Positions 47,315 to 55,575 of a stretch of DNA of 64,000 bases are shown piece after piece. The DNA is from Microvirga mediterraneensis (GTDB lineage Bacteria; Pseudomonadota; Alphaproteobacteria; Rhizobiales; Beijerinckiaceae). The notes under the pieces were generated by a model. It was not told the origin of the DNA. It saw only the letters and a program-made list of their open reading frames with translations, and made no database searches. Within the stretch, counting starts at the first letter, position 1, and each line of letters opens with the position of its first letter. The stretch covers positions 2,471,001 through 2,535,000 of the forward strand of contig NZ_JACDXJ010000001.1 of the NCBI RefSeq assembly GCF_013520865.1, written 5' to 3'. A program made the position numbers and the translations under genes.

Positions 47315-47833
47315 TCATCGAGTTGGTTGGGGGGCGGCGCGATCAGGGCCCGGCTCCTTCGGCGGTCCTCCCTCGGAGGACTTGGAGCGCGGTTTGAGGC
47401 TGTGGTGGATCAACGTCTCGACGATGGCCCGATCCAGCACGTCACGCCGCATCAGGCGCGCAGCCGGGCTTTCATCGATCAGCGGTTTCAGCAGGATGCG
47501 ACGAAGGTCGGCCTCCTCCTTGGGCTCCCTGGCTCCGACGGCCTCGTCCTCGCCTCCCAGCACGCAGGCGATCCCGGCCTCGAAGGCTTGTTCGAGAAGC
47601 TGCTCCAGCCCGGCCCGGCCATTATCCCTGGCCAGCTCGGCCTTCTCGTCCTTCGAGAGTTCATGGCGGGCGCCGGTGGCGTCGATGCCCTCGATCTGGA
47701 TGATCGTGCCGGTCTTCGCATCCAGGGTCACGGCGAAACGATCCGGCCGTGACGTCTCGTGCGACGACGAGCCGGGTGTGCCTTGCCTGCGGGTTTTCTT
47801 GGGCGGCCCGGCGGACTTGTCGATGTGGTTCAT
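47315..47833 (-). CDS. Hypothetical protein, operon partner of the five-repeat protein
   Basis: A 172-residue soluble protein: basic, proline-rich N-terminus (KKTRRQGTPG), a beta-like part (FAVTLDAKTGTIIQIEGIDA), a helical acidic middle (KDEKAELARDNGRAGLEQLL), a second helical part (LRRILLKPLIDESPAARLMR, DVLDRAIVETLIHHSL) and a proline-rich end. AGGAGGAGC precedes the ATG. First gene of the two-gene unit. The LLKPLIDESPAARLMRR stretch faintly recalls the helix of the repeats next door, but I would not claim homology. Confidence 0.65.
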   Translation of the reverse strand: MNHIDKSAGPPKKTRRQGTPGSSSHETSRPDRFAVTLDAKTGTIIQIEGIDATGARHELSKDEKAELARDNGRAGLEQLLEQAFEAGIACVLGGEDEAVGAREPKEEADLRRILLKPLIDESPAARLMRRDVLDRAIVETLIHHSLKPRSKSSEGGPPKEPGPDRAAPQPTR

Positions 47834-47944
47834 GTAGAGCTCCTCCTGCGAATGTACCCCGCCGCCCCTGACTCAAGAGGCCCTGACCCCCGCGTCCTGA
47901 ACCAAGGGGCAGGCTCCGGCCTGTCGTCTTTCAGGGGATCGCGG

Positions 47945-48526
47945 CTAGGTCCGATGCCTCAGGGCGAGGCCCATGCTGATCCAGCCGATCCCGGCAAAGA
48001 CGAGATCGATGCCGAGAAAGATGCCGAGCGCGAAGAGGCTCGAGACAGGCCAATGGGCAAGGATGATCCCGCCCACGATCAGGGTGACGACGCCCGACAG
48101 CGCAACCCAGACCCAAGGCGTGCCCCGCGTCATCTGCGTGGACAGGAAAATGCGCAGGCAGCCCGAGACGATCAGGGCAATGCCGAGCATGAGCGTGAGC
48201 ACCGAGGCGGCGAGGAGCGGGTTGCGGAAGGTCACGACACCCGCGACCACATAGAGCGCGCCGAGCAGAGCCCACAGGAAGAACTTGCCCCAGCTCTTCA
48301 CGCCGAAGGCGTTGATGATCTCGGCGATTCCGCTTACCAGCATCATGACGCCGACGATCGCTACCGATGCAACCGTCGCCATGACGATACTGCCGAGAGC
48401 GATGAGACCGGCGATGACGAAGACCGCGCCGAGGGCAACGATCCATCCCCATTTGACGCGCAACGGTTCGAGTTCCTGATCCATGCGGCCCGGAAGCGGC
48501 GTTCCGATATTGGCGGTGTTGGACAT
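47945..48526 (-). CDS. HdeD/DUF308 family membrane protein
   Basis: A 193-residue protein with six hydrophobic segments, two to three copies of the DUF308 helix pair (GWIVALGAVFVIAGLIAL, LLGALYVVAGVVTFRNPLLA, GIALIVSGCLRIF, LGIDLVFAGIGWISMGLAL). E. coli HdeD helps survival in acid. Probably a stress membrane protein here too. GAGGAGATTTTCTC stretch upstream of the ATG. Confidence 0.9.
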   Translation of the reverse strand: MSNTANIGTPLPGRMDQELEPLRVKWGWIVALGAVFVIAGLIALGSIVMATVASVAIVGVMMLVSGIAEIINAFGVKSWGKFFLWALLGALYVVAGVVTFRNPLLAASVLTLMLGIALIVSGCLRIFLSTQMTRGTPWVWVALSGVVTLIVGGIILAHWPVSSLFALGIFLGIDLVFAGIGWISMGLALRHRT

Positions 48527-48584
48527 GAGAAAATCTCCTCGAGAAATGCTTTCCTTCGATGAGTTCGGACGGCCGGCTCCGCTG

Positions 48585-48848
48585 TCAGCATCCGTTGCAG
48601 ATGCCGCGCTCGACCATGCCGTCGATCTGCCGATCCATGCGGTCCATCTCGCCCTCGGCTACCGAGTCGATCGACGAGAAATCGTTCCGCGGATCGCTGA
48701 AGACTTCCCGCTCGAGCTCGCGCTGAGACGGGATGGTGATCTCTCCTGAGCGGGTGAACGGGCCGCTTCCATGCTGCGACCATGCCGGTGCCGACGCGAG
48801 CAGAACCCCGAGCAGCATCGCGGTGGACGCTACGATGGTAACCTTCAT
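48585..48848 (-). CDS. Small periplasmic hypothetical protein
   Basis: An 87-residue protein with a signal peptide (MKVTIVASTAMLLGVLLASA, cleavage near AWS-QHG) and an acidic helical mature part (SIDSVAEGEMDRMDRQIDGM) ending in RGICNGC. The two cysteines at the C-terminus could bind metal or form a disulfide. AAGGGAG supports the start at 48848. No family recognised. Confidence 0.6.
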   Translation of the reverse strand: MKVTIVASTAMLLGVLLASAPAWSQHGSGPFTRSGEITIPSQRELEREVFSDPRNDFSSIDSVAEGEMDRMDRQIDGMVERGICNGC

Positions 48849-49331
48849 GGCATCGCTCCCTTGGGAACCCGAGCGCCATGGGCTCCCGGTTCTGCCTTCA
48901 AGGAAACCGATCAAACCACGTCAGGCCGCCGGCTGCTTGATCGAGCAGGACAATGACTGAACATTTTGCGACAGCGTCGCCGAGAGGGGTGCGCAGGGAG
49001 CGATGCGCTATCGATGGTCGGATAGGTTCCCCAAAAGAGGTGGAGGCTACCGCTTTTGCTCAGCGGTGCTGAGCCTCCATCCGCGCGTTCAGACGCAAAG
49101 AAGCCACCATGAGCAATACAATGGACAGGCTGGTGAGCTTGGTGCCTTGGATGGTGCTGCTCTCGAGGTCTTGGCGTCTTGCACGGCGCGGTCCTCGACC
49201 CTCGCGTCCATGGTGAAGCTTGCGTTCCGCGCCGCATTCTCCTCCGCGCTGCCTGAGACGTGAGGAGACACGCACGAGCGCGGATGTGCGTCCGAGTCGA
49301 AGCTGTTTTGATTCGAATCTGGAGGAGCATC
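48849..49331. other. Intergenic region between divergent exported-protein genes
   Basis: About 480 bases. A stem-loop TGGAGGCT / AGCCTCCA lies at 49041-49079. A plus-strand frame from ATG 49109 (MSNTMDRLVSLVPWMVLLSR and a few basic residues) has only a weak ribosome site. Nothing else is supported. Confidence 0.4.
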
Positions 49332-49832
49332 ATGACCCGATGGCCTGTTCTGGCGATGGCCGCGTTCACCCTCGTCGCCTCGCCCACTTTCTTCCTCGCA
49401 GCAGCCATCCCGGCGGCCGCCCAGGAGAACGATTGGGACAGCGGCGATAGCAGCATGAGCGACGGTCGTCTGCGCGATCTCCTGCGAGACTGGGTGCAGG
49501 ACCGTGCCGATCGTCGCGACATGCTGATGGACTTGGTCCAGGAGCGGCGGGATCAGCGTGACGAACTCATGGATCTCATGCAGGAGCGCAGCGATCGCCG
49601 CGGCGAGGTTGGGGACTTCCTGAGAGACCACCCGTGGCTGCGGGAGCGCCTGCGCGAGCGGGCCGCCTCGCGTTGGAACGACGAGGACGATGGCGGCGGC
49701 ATGGTGCGAGGCCGCCTGCGGGAGCGTTTGGCCGAACGGATGAGCGGGGACTGCTACTTCCTCACTCGCAGCCTCAGGAACCAGGATGGAAGCCTTCTGG
49801 TCCTGGTCCGCAGGCGGGTCTGCCGCGATTAG
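49332..49832 (+). CDS. Exported charged helical protein
   Basis: A 166-residue protein with signal peptide (residues 1-31, ending PAAAQ). Residues 45-112 are a charged helix with an Asp/Arg pattern repeating roughly every 13 residues (LLRDWVQDRADRRDMLMDL, VQERRDQRDELMDL, MQERSDRRGEVGDF). The C-terminal part (RMSGDCYFLTRSLRNQDGSL, then VRRRVCRD) has two cysteines. GGAGGAG precedes the ATG at 49332. Function unknown; 32 bases from the next exported protein, so probably one operon. Confidence 0.65.
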   Translation: MTRWPVLAMAAFTLVASPTFFLAAAIPAAAQENDWDSGDSSMSDGRLRDLLRDWVQDRADRRDMLMDLVQERRDQRDELMDLMQERSDRRGEVGDFLRDHPWLRERLRERAASRWNDEDDGGGMVRGRLRERLAERMSGDCYFLTRSLRNQDGSLLVLVRRRVCRD

Positions 49833-49864
49833 TTCATTCTGGATCTAACCGATAGGAGGCGTGA

Positions 49865-50215
49865 ATGAAGAAGACCCTTCTGGTGGCGGTGGGAATGATG
49901 CTGGTTGCCCTGCCTGCCTACAGCCAGAGCTCGGATGATTCCGGCGACCGCGGTTCTTCCTACGGCCGGCAGGATCGCGATCTCGACGATCTCCTGCGCG
50001 GACTCGACAGCCGAATGTCGGCACGTGCCCCGCAGCGCGGCGCTGGTTTTCTGCTGCGAGCCGGGGACGCGACCCTGGCGGTGCGGTGCGATCCACGAGA
50101 CAGCATGAGGGCCTGTGTGGACGCGGCCACGACCCTGATGGAGCGCGCGCGCACGACGATGCCGTCAGGAAGCAGCCCAGGCGGGTCGCCCCCCGGGGCA
50201 ACGCCATCGAGATAG
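49865..50215 (+). CDS. Exported small protein
   Basis: A 116-residue protein with signal peptide (MKKTLLVAVGMMLVALPAYS) and a mature part with FLLRAGDATLAVRCDPRDSM followed by ACVDAATTLMERAR, two cysteines and a Gly/Ser/Pro tail. Shares with the upstream protein a C-terminal beta-like segment with cysteines at a similar distance (RSLRNQDGSLLVLVRRRVC against GDATLAVRCDPRD). TAGGAGGCGTGA is its ribosome site. Confidence 0.65.
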   Translation: MKKTLLVAVGMMLVALPAYSQSSDDSGDRGSSYGRQDRDLDDLLRGLDSRMSARAPQRGAGFLLRAGDATLAVRCDPRDSMRACVDAATTLMERARTTMPSGSSPGGSPPGATPSR

Positions 50216-50407
50216 GGGCACTCCGGCCCGGACCTCCCGAAACGGCTGATGCTGGCCGGGATTGCCCGGCAAGAAGATTCCCATGAGAATCCGTTGCCGT
50301 CCTGTCTGGCCCCGATCCGGGGGGCACGCCTTGGCAGCGGTGCGGTTCCGAAGGCGTGGGTGACCGGTACGAGGCCGTCATGACGTGAGAGGGGGCTGAT
50401 CCGTTCG

Positions 50408-50419
50408 TGTCAAAGAGCC
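50408..50419 (-). promoter_or_regulatory. boxA-like motif in copy B
   Basis: GGCTCTTTGACA on the minus strand, same distance class from the promoter as in copy A. Confidence 0.5.
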
Positions 50420-50682
50420 AGCCCCTTGGGGCCCGCAGCTTGCGCTGCGAGCCTTTCGGGTTCGAGGGTGGCGCGTCGGGCAGCCCGGCTCGCTCTCTAG
50501 GGGTGAATGTGAGAGCCGAACTGCTCGTCACGCACGGTTCTTTTCAGGTGGACCAGCTGGGGAGCCCCCAAGGTCGACCTCCCGCGACCACAGGCGTGCG
50601 AGGCCTGCGGCGGGACCGTGCCTGCTCTCACTCTTGCGACGCCTCGCGAGCGCGCCCCTCGTCAGAGCAGATCTAGGGCAAC

Positions 50683-50711
50683 GATATAGCCAAGGTTATC
50701 CGCCCTGTCAA
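50683..50711 (-). promoter_or_regulatory. Consensus sigma-70 promoter in repeat copy B
   Basis: On the minus strand TTGACA (50711-50706), 17 bases, TATATC (50688-50683), as in copy A. Confidence 0.7.
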
Positions 50712-50995
50712 GAACAAAGTGAGAACATAACGTTCAGCTTCACCCTGCGCCCTCCTCCTGAGGAGCAGCGCAGCGGCCTCTCGAAGGATCGTCCAGGGCT
50801 CTCCAGCTCCTCCTTCGCGACGCCACGGCGTGGCGCCTCAGGATGAGGCCGGAGGGATGGCAAGCAAAACGTGCGTGGCCGGCACGAGGCCGGCCACGAT
50901 CGGGAGACCATCATCTTTCTCCCCCGACCGGGAAAGGGCAGCCCGCCCGGTCATGACGTAAGGAAACTTCACCGGGCCGGGGATGGCGGCAGGCC

Positions 50996-52378
50996 TCACG
51001 CCGCCTTCCAGGCCTGTTGCGCCGTCAGTGCTTCAGCCTGCTCGTCCGCTCGCTTCGCCGCCGGGCGGGTAACGTGCCTGGCGATATAGGCCTCGAAAGC
51101 GGGACGCTTCTCGATCATGCCCGTCATCATGCCCCATTGCAGATGGCTCGCGAGCAGGACGTCGGCGGCAGTGAACCGGCTGCCGGCCACATAGGTCCGG
51201 TCCTGCAGCCAGTCGGAAAGCGTGTCCAGCACCCGCCCATAGGAGCCGTAGCCGAAGCGGGCTTCCATCTCGGGCGAAGGGTCCCAGCCGAGGACGTGGT
51301 TGGAGGCGGCGGGCTCCAGGCACCCTGCCGTGAAGAAGAACCAGCGATAGTAATCGCCGCGATGCTCGGGCGCGGGCGCGAGGCCCGCCTCGGGGAAGGC
51401 ATCGGCCAGATAGGCGCAGATCGCCGCGGCTTCCGTCACGATCGTGTCGCCGTGCCGGATCGCAGGCACCTTGCCCATGGGGTTGATGGCGAGGTACGCT
51501 GGCGTCTTCATCGTGGTGCCGTATTCCAGCGCCTCGATGGTGTAGGGGCAGCCGACCTCCTCCAGCATCCAGTGCACGATGCCGCCGCGCGATTGCGGAT
51601 TGGTGTAGAAGACGAGGTCCGGGCTCTTGTTTTCCGTGCTCATGGGCATCTCCCTGGTGTTGCATGAACGGGAGATTGAATAGGGTATGCCACTGTCAGA
51701 TTCTGGCAGTAGCGTGTTCCGCCATTCCTTCATGAGCTGCCGGCGCGGTCGGGGCAGTCGCTCAGGCAGGATCTCCGCCGCCTCGATCCGGTCGGCGCGG
51801 AAATGCCGGAAGCCGCCGCGCAGCTCGCACCAGGCCGCCAGCACCCTGGTCGACTCGAAGAAGCCGAGCGATACGGGCCAGACGATCCGCACCGTCCGGG
51901 CGCTTTTCTCGTCGGAGTAGGTGAGGGCGAGCTTGCGCCCCTCGGTCAGGGCGCGCCGCAGAAGCGCCAGATCGACCACCTGCGGCCGCTCCCACCCGGC
52001 GCCGATCATCATGGCGTCGTCCTCCATGCGCTCGCGCAGCTCGGCGGGAAGCACGGCGGCGACTTTGGCCATGACGTTGCGGGCTGCCTGGCCCATGTCC
52101 GCATCGGTCCGCCGTCCGACCCATTGCAGGCCGAGCGCCAGCGCCTCGATCTCCTGGGCGGAGAACATGAGGGGCGGAAGCAGGAAGCCGGGCTTGAGCA
52201 CATAGCCGAGCCCCGGCTCGCCCTCGATCTGCGCGCCCAGGGCCTGGAGCGAGGCGATGTCGCGATAAAGCGTGCGCAGGGAAATCCCCGCCTCCCGGGC
52301 CAGCACTGCGCCGCTCACCGGGCGGCGGTGACGGCGGAGAATCTGCAGCAGGTCGAAGAGGCGTTCGGCGCGGGACAT
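50996..52378 (-). CDS. YafY-type HTH/WYL regulator fused in frame to a glutathione S-transferase
   Basis: One uninterrupted 460-codon frame. Residues 1-60: winged HTH (RAERLFDLLQILRRHRRPVS, SLRTLYRDIASLQALG). Residues 65-230: WYL sensor region (LALGLQWVGRR, SLGFFESTRVLAAWCELRGG FRHFR). From residue 246: complete GST, thioredoxin fold first (LVFYTNPQSRGGIVHWMLEE, NPMGKVPAIRHGD, VTEAAAICAYLADAFPE), then helical domain. The linker looks like a former intergenic stretch with its own GGGAG site. Usually the two are separate neighbours; here no stop divides them. The GST may also be made alone from 51643. Confidence 0.85.
   Translation of the reverse strand: MSRAERLFDLLQILRRHRRPVSGAVLAREAGISLRTLYRDIASLQALGAQIEGEPGLGYVLKPGFLLPPLMFSAQEIEALALGLQWVGRRTDADMGQAARNVMAKVAAVLPAELRERMEDDAMMIGAGWERPQVVDLALLRRALTEGRKLALTYSDEKSARTVRIVWPVSLGFFESTRVLAAWCELRGGFRHFRADRIEAAEILPERLPRPRRQLMKEWRNTLLPESDSGIPYSISRSCNTREMPMSTENKSPDLVFYTNPQSRGGIVHWMLEEVGCPYTIEALEYGTTMKTPAYLAINPMGKVPAIRHGDTIVTEAAAICAYLADAFPEAGLAPAPEHRGDYYRWFFFTAGCLEPAASNHVLGWDPSPEMEARFGYGSYGRVLDTLSDWLQDRTYVAGSRFTAADVLLASHLQWGMMTGMIEKRPAFEAYIARHVTRPAAKRADEQAEALTAQQAWKAA
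51643..51654 (-). promoter_or_regulatory. Internal ribosome binding site and start for the GST part
   Basis: GGGAG (51654-51650), six bases, then ATG (51643) within the fused frame. It would give a 215-residue stand-alone glutathione S-transferase. Confidence 0.55.
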
Positions 52379-52829
52379 GGGGCGAGCCTAACACAGGATG
52401 CTGACGGTTTGCGCCATCGGCAATGCGGTCTCCGCGTTTGAAACTGAGTATCTAAACAGGGTCGGCGTCCTCGGGCATGCGATATTGAAGTCTCGGGCCT
52501 AAATGTAGACCCACTCTTGGGATCCCATCCGATGCTCCACTCCTGGAAGACCGTATCGTTCTTCGCGTAAACCCGGGCCACTTTTCGCTGGCGCGGCTCT
52601 CTCTGTCCGCGCGATGCGTTAGCCCGGTTGCGGGCGCGACCCCGTGTCGTTCGCCGGTGACACATTGCACGGTGAAAAGGATCGTCGGAGCTTGACCGAC
52701 TTGGCTGAATGAATGGGTCCGCAGTTTGGCACAAGCTTTATGAGTTAGCTCCTCAAGACCTGAAATCGTGCGCATCCTATGCTGGTATGCGCACCCTGCG
52801 GCAATGCAGGCGGGACTAGCAGGGGTATC
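52379..52829. other. Intergenic region with a degenerate dispersed repeat
   Basis: No gene seen. Bases about 52493-52621 contain GTAGACCCACTCTTGGGATC, CATCCGATGCTCC and GGCCACTTTTCGC, which echo the repeats at 10198 and 33344. The remainder carries the promoter of the chemotaxis receptor. Confidence 0.5.
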
Positions 52830-54536
52830 ATGACATCTCAGAATTCTTTCAAAACGCCGAAGATCGGACTCTCCGGCATTTCAGGACGCTTCTACGCAGG
52901 GATAGCGGCAGGCATTCTCGCGCTGATCGCGTTGTCCATTTATGGATCGCTCACAATTTCGAGCATCCTTCTCGAGCGCAAGCAAGCGGAGCTCAAGAGC
53001 CTCGCTCAAACCGCCACCACCTTGATCGCCGGCTACGAGGAACGCGCAAGAAAGGGCGAGCTTTCTATCGCTGAGGCGAAGAAGAGCGCTGCCGACACGC
53101 TGCGCACCATGCGCTACAACGGGAACGACTATTTCGTCGTGCTCGACTATACCAATGCCGTTGTCATGCATCCCAACAAGGACACGGAAGGCAAAGATCT
53201 TTCGGATGTGAGGGACGCCAACGGTACCTATGTCACCCGCGAGCAGGTCGAGGCAGGCAAGAAGGGCGGCGGTTTCGTCGACTTTCTCTGGCCGAAGCTC
53301 GGTGAGACGGTGCCGTCTTCGAAGACCGTCTATGCTATCGCAATCCCGCAATGGGAATGGGTCGTGGCTGCCGGTATGTATGTCGATGACCTCGCGGCCA
53401 TCAGTGCTACCTACAGGAACGTGTTTCTCGCATTCGTGGGCGTGTCTGCCTTGGTCCTCGTGGGTATCGCCTTCGGACTTGGGCGGAGTATTTCCTGTCC
53501 TATCGGCCGGCTCGTCGACAACATGCGCTCGCTTGCCGGCGGCGATCTCAACGTCGCAATCGAGGGGATCTCTCGTCCCGACGAGATCGGCCAAATGGCC
53601 AGCTCCGTGCAGGTGTTCAAGGATGCGCTGATCGCGAAGAAGCAGGCGGATGAGCACGCCGCCCTGGAAGCCGATGCCAAGACCCGCCGGGCCGAGATGC
53701 TCGACCGGCTGACCCAACGCTTCGAGCTCAACGTCTCGGCCCTGACGCAGGGGTTGTCCTCGGCCGCCACCGAGATGGAGGCCACCGCCCAGTCGATGAC
53801 CGCCATCGCCGGCCAGACCACCCGGCAATCCGTCACCGTCTCGTCCGCCGCCCAGCAGACCTCGGCCAACGTGCAGACGGTGGCGGCCGCCACCGAGGAG
53901 CTGTCGATCTCGATCCGCGAGATCGCCGGCCAGGTGGCGCAATCCTCGCAGATCGCCGACCGGGCCGTGCAGGGCGCCCGCCGCACCGATGCGGCGGTGC
54001 AGGACCTGGCCGCGACCGCGGCCAAGATCGGCGACGTGGTGCAGCTGATCAACACCATCGCGGGCCAGACCAACCTCTTGGCGCTCAACGCCACCATCGA
54101 GGCGGCCCGCGCCGGCGAGGCCGGCAAGGGCTTTGCCGTCGTGGCCACCGAGGTCAAGGAGCTGGCGAGCCAGACGGCGAAGGCGACCGACGAGATCTCG
54201 AGCCAGATCGCCTCGGTGCAGCAGGCCACCCAGCAGACGGTGGCGGCGATCCAGGAGATCGCCCGCACGATCACCGAGATGAGCCAGATCTCGACCTCGA
54301 TCGCGGCCGCCATGGAGGAGCAGGGCGCGGCCACGGCCGAGATTGCCCGCAACGTGCAGGAGGCGGCGCGCGGCACCGAGGCGGTCACCGGCAGCATCGA
54401 GGACGTGCAGCACGGCGCAGGAGAAACCGGCACGGCCGCCTCCCAGGTGCTCGGTGCTGCCCAGGAACTGTCGCGCCACTCGCACGATCTCGGCCGCGAG
54501 GTCGAGCCCTTCCTCCAGGGCGTCAAGGCGGCTTAA
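52830..54536 (+). CDS. Methyl-accepting chemotaxis protein with a single Cache sensor
   Basis: A 568-residue receptor: TM1 about residues 21-44, periplasmic sCache_2-type sensor ([39 protein letters not shown]), TM2 about 197-217, HAMP ([18 protein letters not shown]), then the long signalling helices with the conserved tip ([40 protein letters not shown]). No CheR-docking pentapeptide at the C-terminus. sCache sensors often bind small acids; ligand unknown. ATG at 52830 directly precedes the cytoplasmic N-terminus. Confidence 0.94.
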   Translation: MTSQNSFKTPKIGLSGISGRFYAGIAAGILALIALSIYGSLTISSILLERKQAELKSLAQTATTLIAGYEERARKGELSIAEAKKSAADTLRTMRYNGNDYFVVLDYTNAVVMHPNKDTEGKDLSDVRDANGTYVTREQVEAGKKGGGFVDFLWPKLGETVPSSKTVYAIAIPQWEWVVAAGMYVDDLAAISATYRNVFLAFVGVSALVLVGIAFGLGRSISCPIGRLVDNMRSLAGGDLNVAIEGISRPDEIGQMASSVQVFKDALIAKKQADEHAALEADAKTRRAEMLDRLTQRFELNVSALTQGLSSAATEMEATAQSMTAIAGQTTRQSVTVSSAAQQTSANVQTVAAATEELSISIREIAGQVAQSSQIADRAVQGARRTDAAVQDLAATAAKIGDVVQLINTIAGQTNLLALNATIEAARAGEAGKGFAVVATEVKELASQTAKATDEISSQIASVQQATQQTVAAIQEIARTITEMSQISTSIAAAMEEQGAATAEIARNVQEAARGTEAVTGSIEDVQHGAGETGTAASQVLGAAQELSRHSHDLGREVEPFLQGVKAA

Positions 54537-54860
54537 CGCAATCCTCATCCGGGTGATCATGCGGGATGCAGAAACCTGCGCACGCAGGCGCGAAGATCCA
54601 ACGTGTGATCCAGTCTCATGAGCGGGCCGCTGGAAACAGCGGCCCGCTTGTTTAAGGGCCGACCGGAAAGTAGATCGACCTCGAGCATCGAACCCGGAGC
54701 CGAAGACATCTGCCTCCGAGGGAGATGCATGCGATGAAGCAGGCATTATGGCGTCGGCGCCCTTACGGGGAGCGTTCCAAGTTTCATGCACACTTGGCTC
54801 GGCTGGCGCGATGTGAGACGTAGGCGGCGGTGAATGATTGCCATGGGGCAATAAGAAAAG
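54537..54860. other. Intergenic region after the chemotaxis receptor
   Basis: Holds the receptor terminator (54621-54653) and the promoter region of the GNAT gene; no other feature seen. Confidence 0.5.
54621..54653 (+). terminator. Intrinsic terminator of the chemotaxis receptor
   Basis: Twelve-base stem AGCGGGCCGCTG / CAGCGGCCCGCT, GAAA tetraloop, then TTGTTT. Confidence 0.88.
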
Positions 54861-55409
54861 ATGGCTATATCGATCCGGTTGGCGCAGAAGGCCGATGCAC
54901 CGCTGATTGCGCGGCTGCATTTTCATACGTGGCGGGAGACCTATCGGGACCTTGCTCCGCAGGCCGCATTTGACGGCGTGACGGAGGAGGTCAGGCTCGC
55001 TCGATGGCAGAGCATGCTTGCGGACGAGGGGAGTGAGCGGATTATCCTGGTTGCGGAGATCGACGGGCAACTGGCAGGTTTCGGCATGGCGGGACCACCC
55101 TCTCACGAGATCTTCCAGGGACGAGCCGAAATCAAGTTTCTCTATGTGGGTGCCGCGTTCAAGCGTCAGGGTGTCGGCCGCGAATTACTGCTTCGCCTCG
55201 CGCGCCATATGATGAAGGCCGGATATGACGGAGTGGGTCTTGGTGTGGTTGCCGGGAACGATCCGGCCATAGCCTTCTATGAAGGAATGAGAGGAACAAG
55301 GGAAGGGAACTACACCGATCCCGGTCCCATCTGGCGCTCCGATAACCACCTGTATGTATGGGATGATCTGCCGGCAATAACGGCGCACGAGGGGAACGGC
55401 AGTTCTTAG
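54861..55409 (+). CDS. GNAT family N-acetyltransferase
   Basis: A 182-residue acetyl-CoA-dependent transferase. Motif A (FLYVGAAFKRQGVGRELLLR) with the pyrophosphate-binding RQGVGR, followed by GYDGVGLGVVAGNDPAIAFY (motif B). N-terminal RLAQKADAPLIARLH is usual for the Rhizobiales subfamily. Substrate cannot be told. Single gene. Confidence 0.92.
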   Translation: MAISIRLAQKADAPLIARLHFHTWRETYRDLAPQAAFDGVTEEVRLARWQSMLADEGSERIILVAEIDGQLAGFGMAGPPSHEIFQGRAEIKFLYVGAAFKRQGVGRELLLRLARHMMKAGYDGVGLGVVAGNDPAIAFYEGMRGTREGNYTDPGPIWRSDNHLYVWDDLPAITAHEGNGSS

Positions 55410-55442
55410 ATGCCGGCTCCCTTGGAGTCTTCACGATGCGGA

Positions 55443-55470
55443 CGGGCTCAAGCGAAGATGCATGAGCCCG
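55443..55470. terminator. Hairpin between convergent genes
   Basis: CGGGCTCA / TGAGCCCG, 8 paired bases, 12-nt loop, 34 bases after the GNAT stop. Confidence 0.55.
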
Positions 55471-55483
55471 CCTTCGTGTTCAG

Positions 55484-55575
55484 AGCACTCCTCGGTGAAG
55501 TGGATCCAGTTCACCGTCAAAGAGTGCGGTCAAACTAAGAAAAGAGGTGATTCCACGTCAGTGGAAGCAGCTCTA
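55484..55575. repeat. Dispersed repeat, type 2, copy 1
   Basis: Begins CTCGGTGAAGTGGATCCAGT and ends TTCCACGTCAGTGGAAGCAG followed by CTCT. Matches 60632-60723 over its length (CTCGGCGAAGTGGATTCGGT ... TTCCACGCGAGTGGAAACAG). Its last bases form the stop of the substrate-binding protein gene. Confidence 0.65.

Larger units (their letters stand above)
50326..50764 (-). repeat. Copy B of the roughly 430-bp rrn-leader-like element, inverted
   Basis: Reverse complement of 23752-24179 with few mismatches over promoter, leader and boxA-like motif; it has about 14 extra bases (TTCACCCCTAGAGA) in the later part and a different stretch after the boxA-like motif. Homology resumes at CGTACCGGTCACCCACGCCT. 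Confidence 0.75.
50216..50995. other. Non-coding region holding repeat copy B
   Basis: No gene seen. Repeat copy B (50326-50764, minus) fills half; 50740-50860 has CTCCTGAGGAG / CCTCAGGATGAGG palindromic repeats as near copy A; the rest lies downstream of the GST part of the next gene. Confidence 0.6.

Noticed and set aside
48971..49331. 36-codon hydrophobic frame from ATG 49109
   Set aside because: Weak ribosome site and no signal of conservation; only mentioned in the intergenic entry.
52881..55106. 741-codon minus-strand frame opposite the chemotaxis receptor
   Set aside because: Shadow frame; the receptor on the plus strand has all family motifs.
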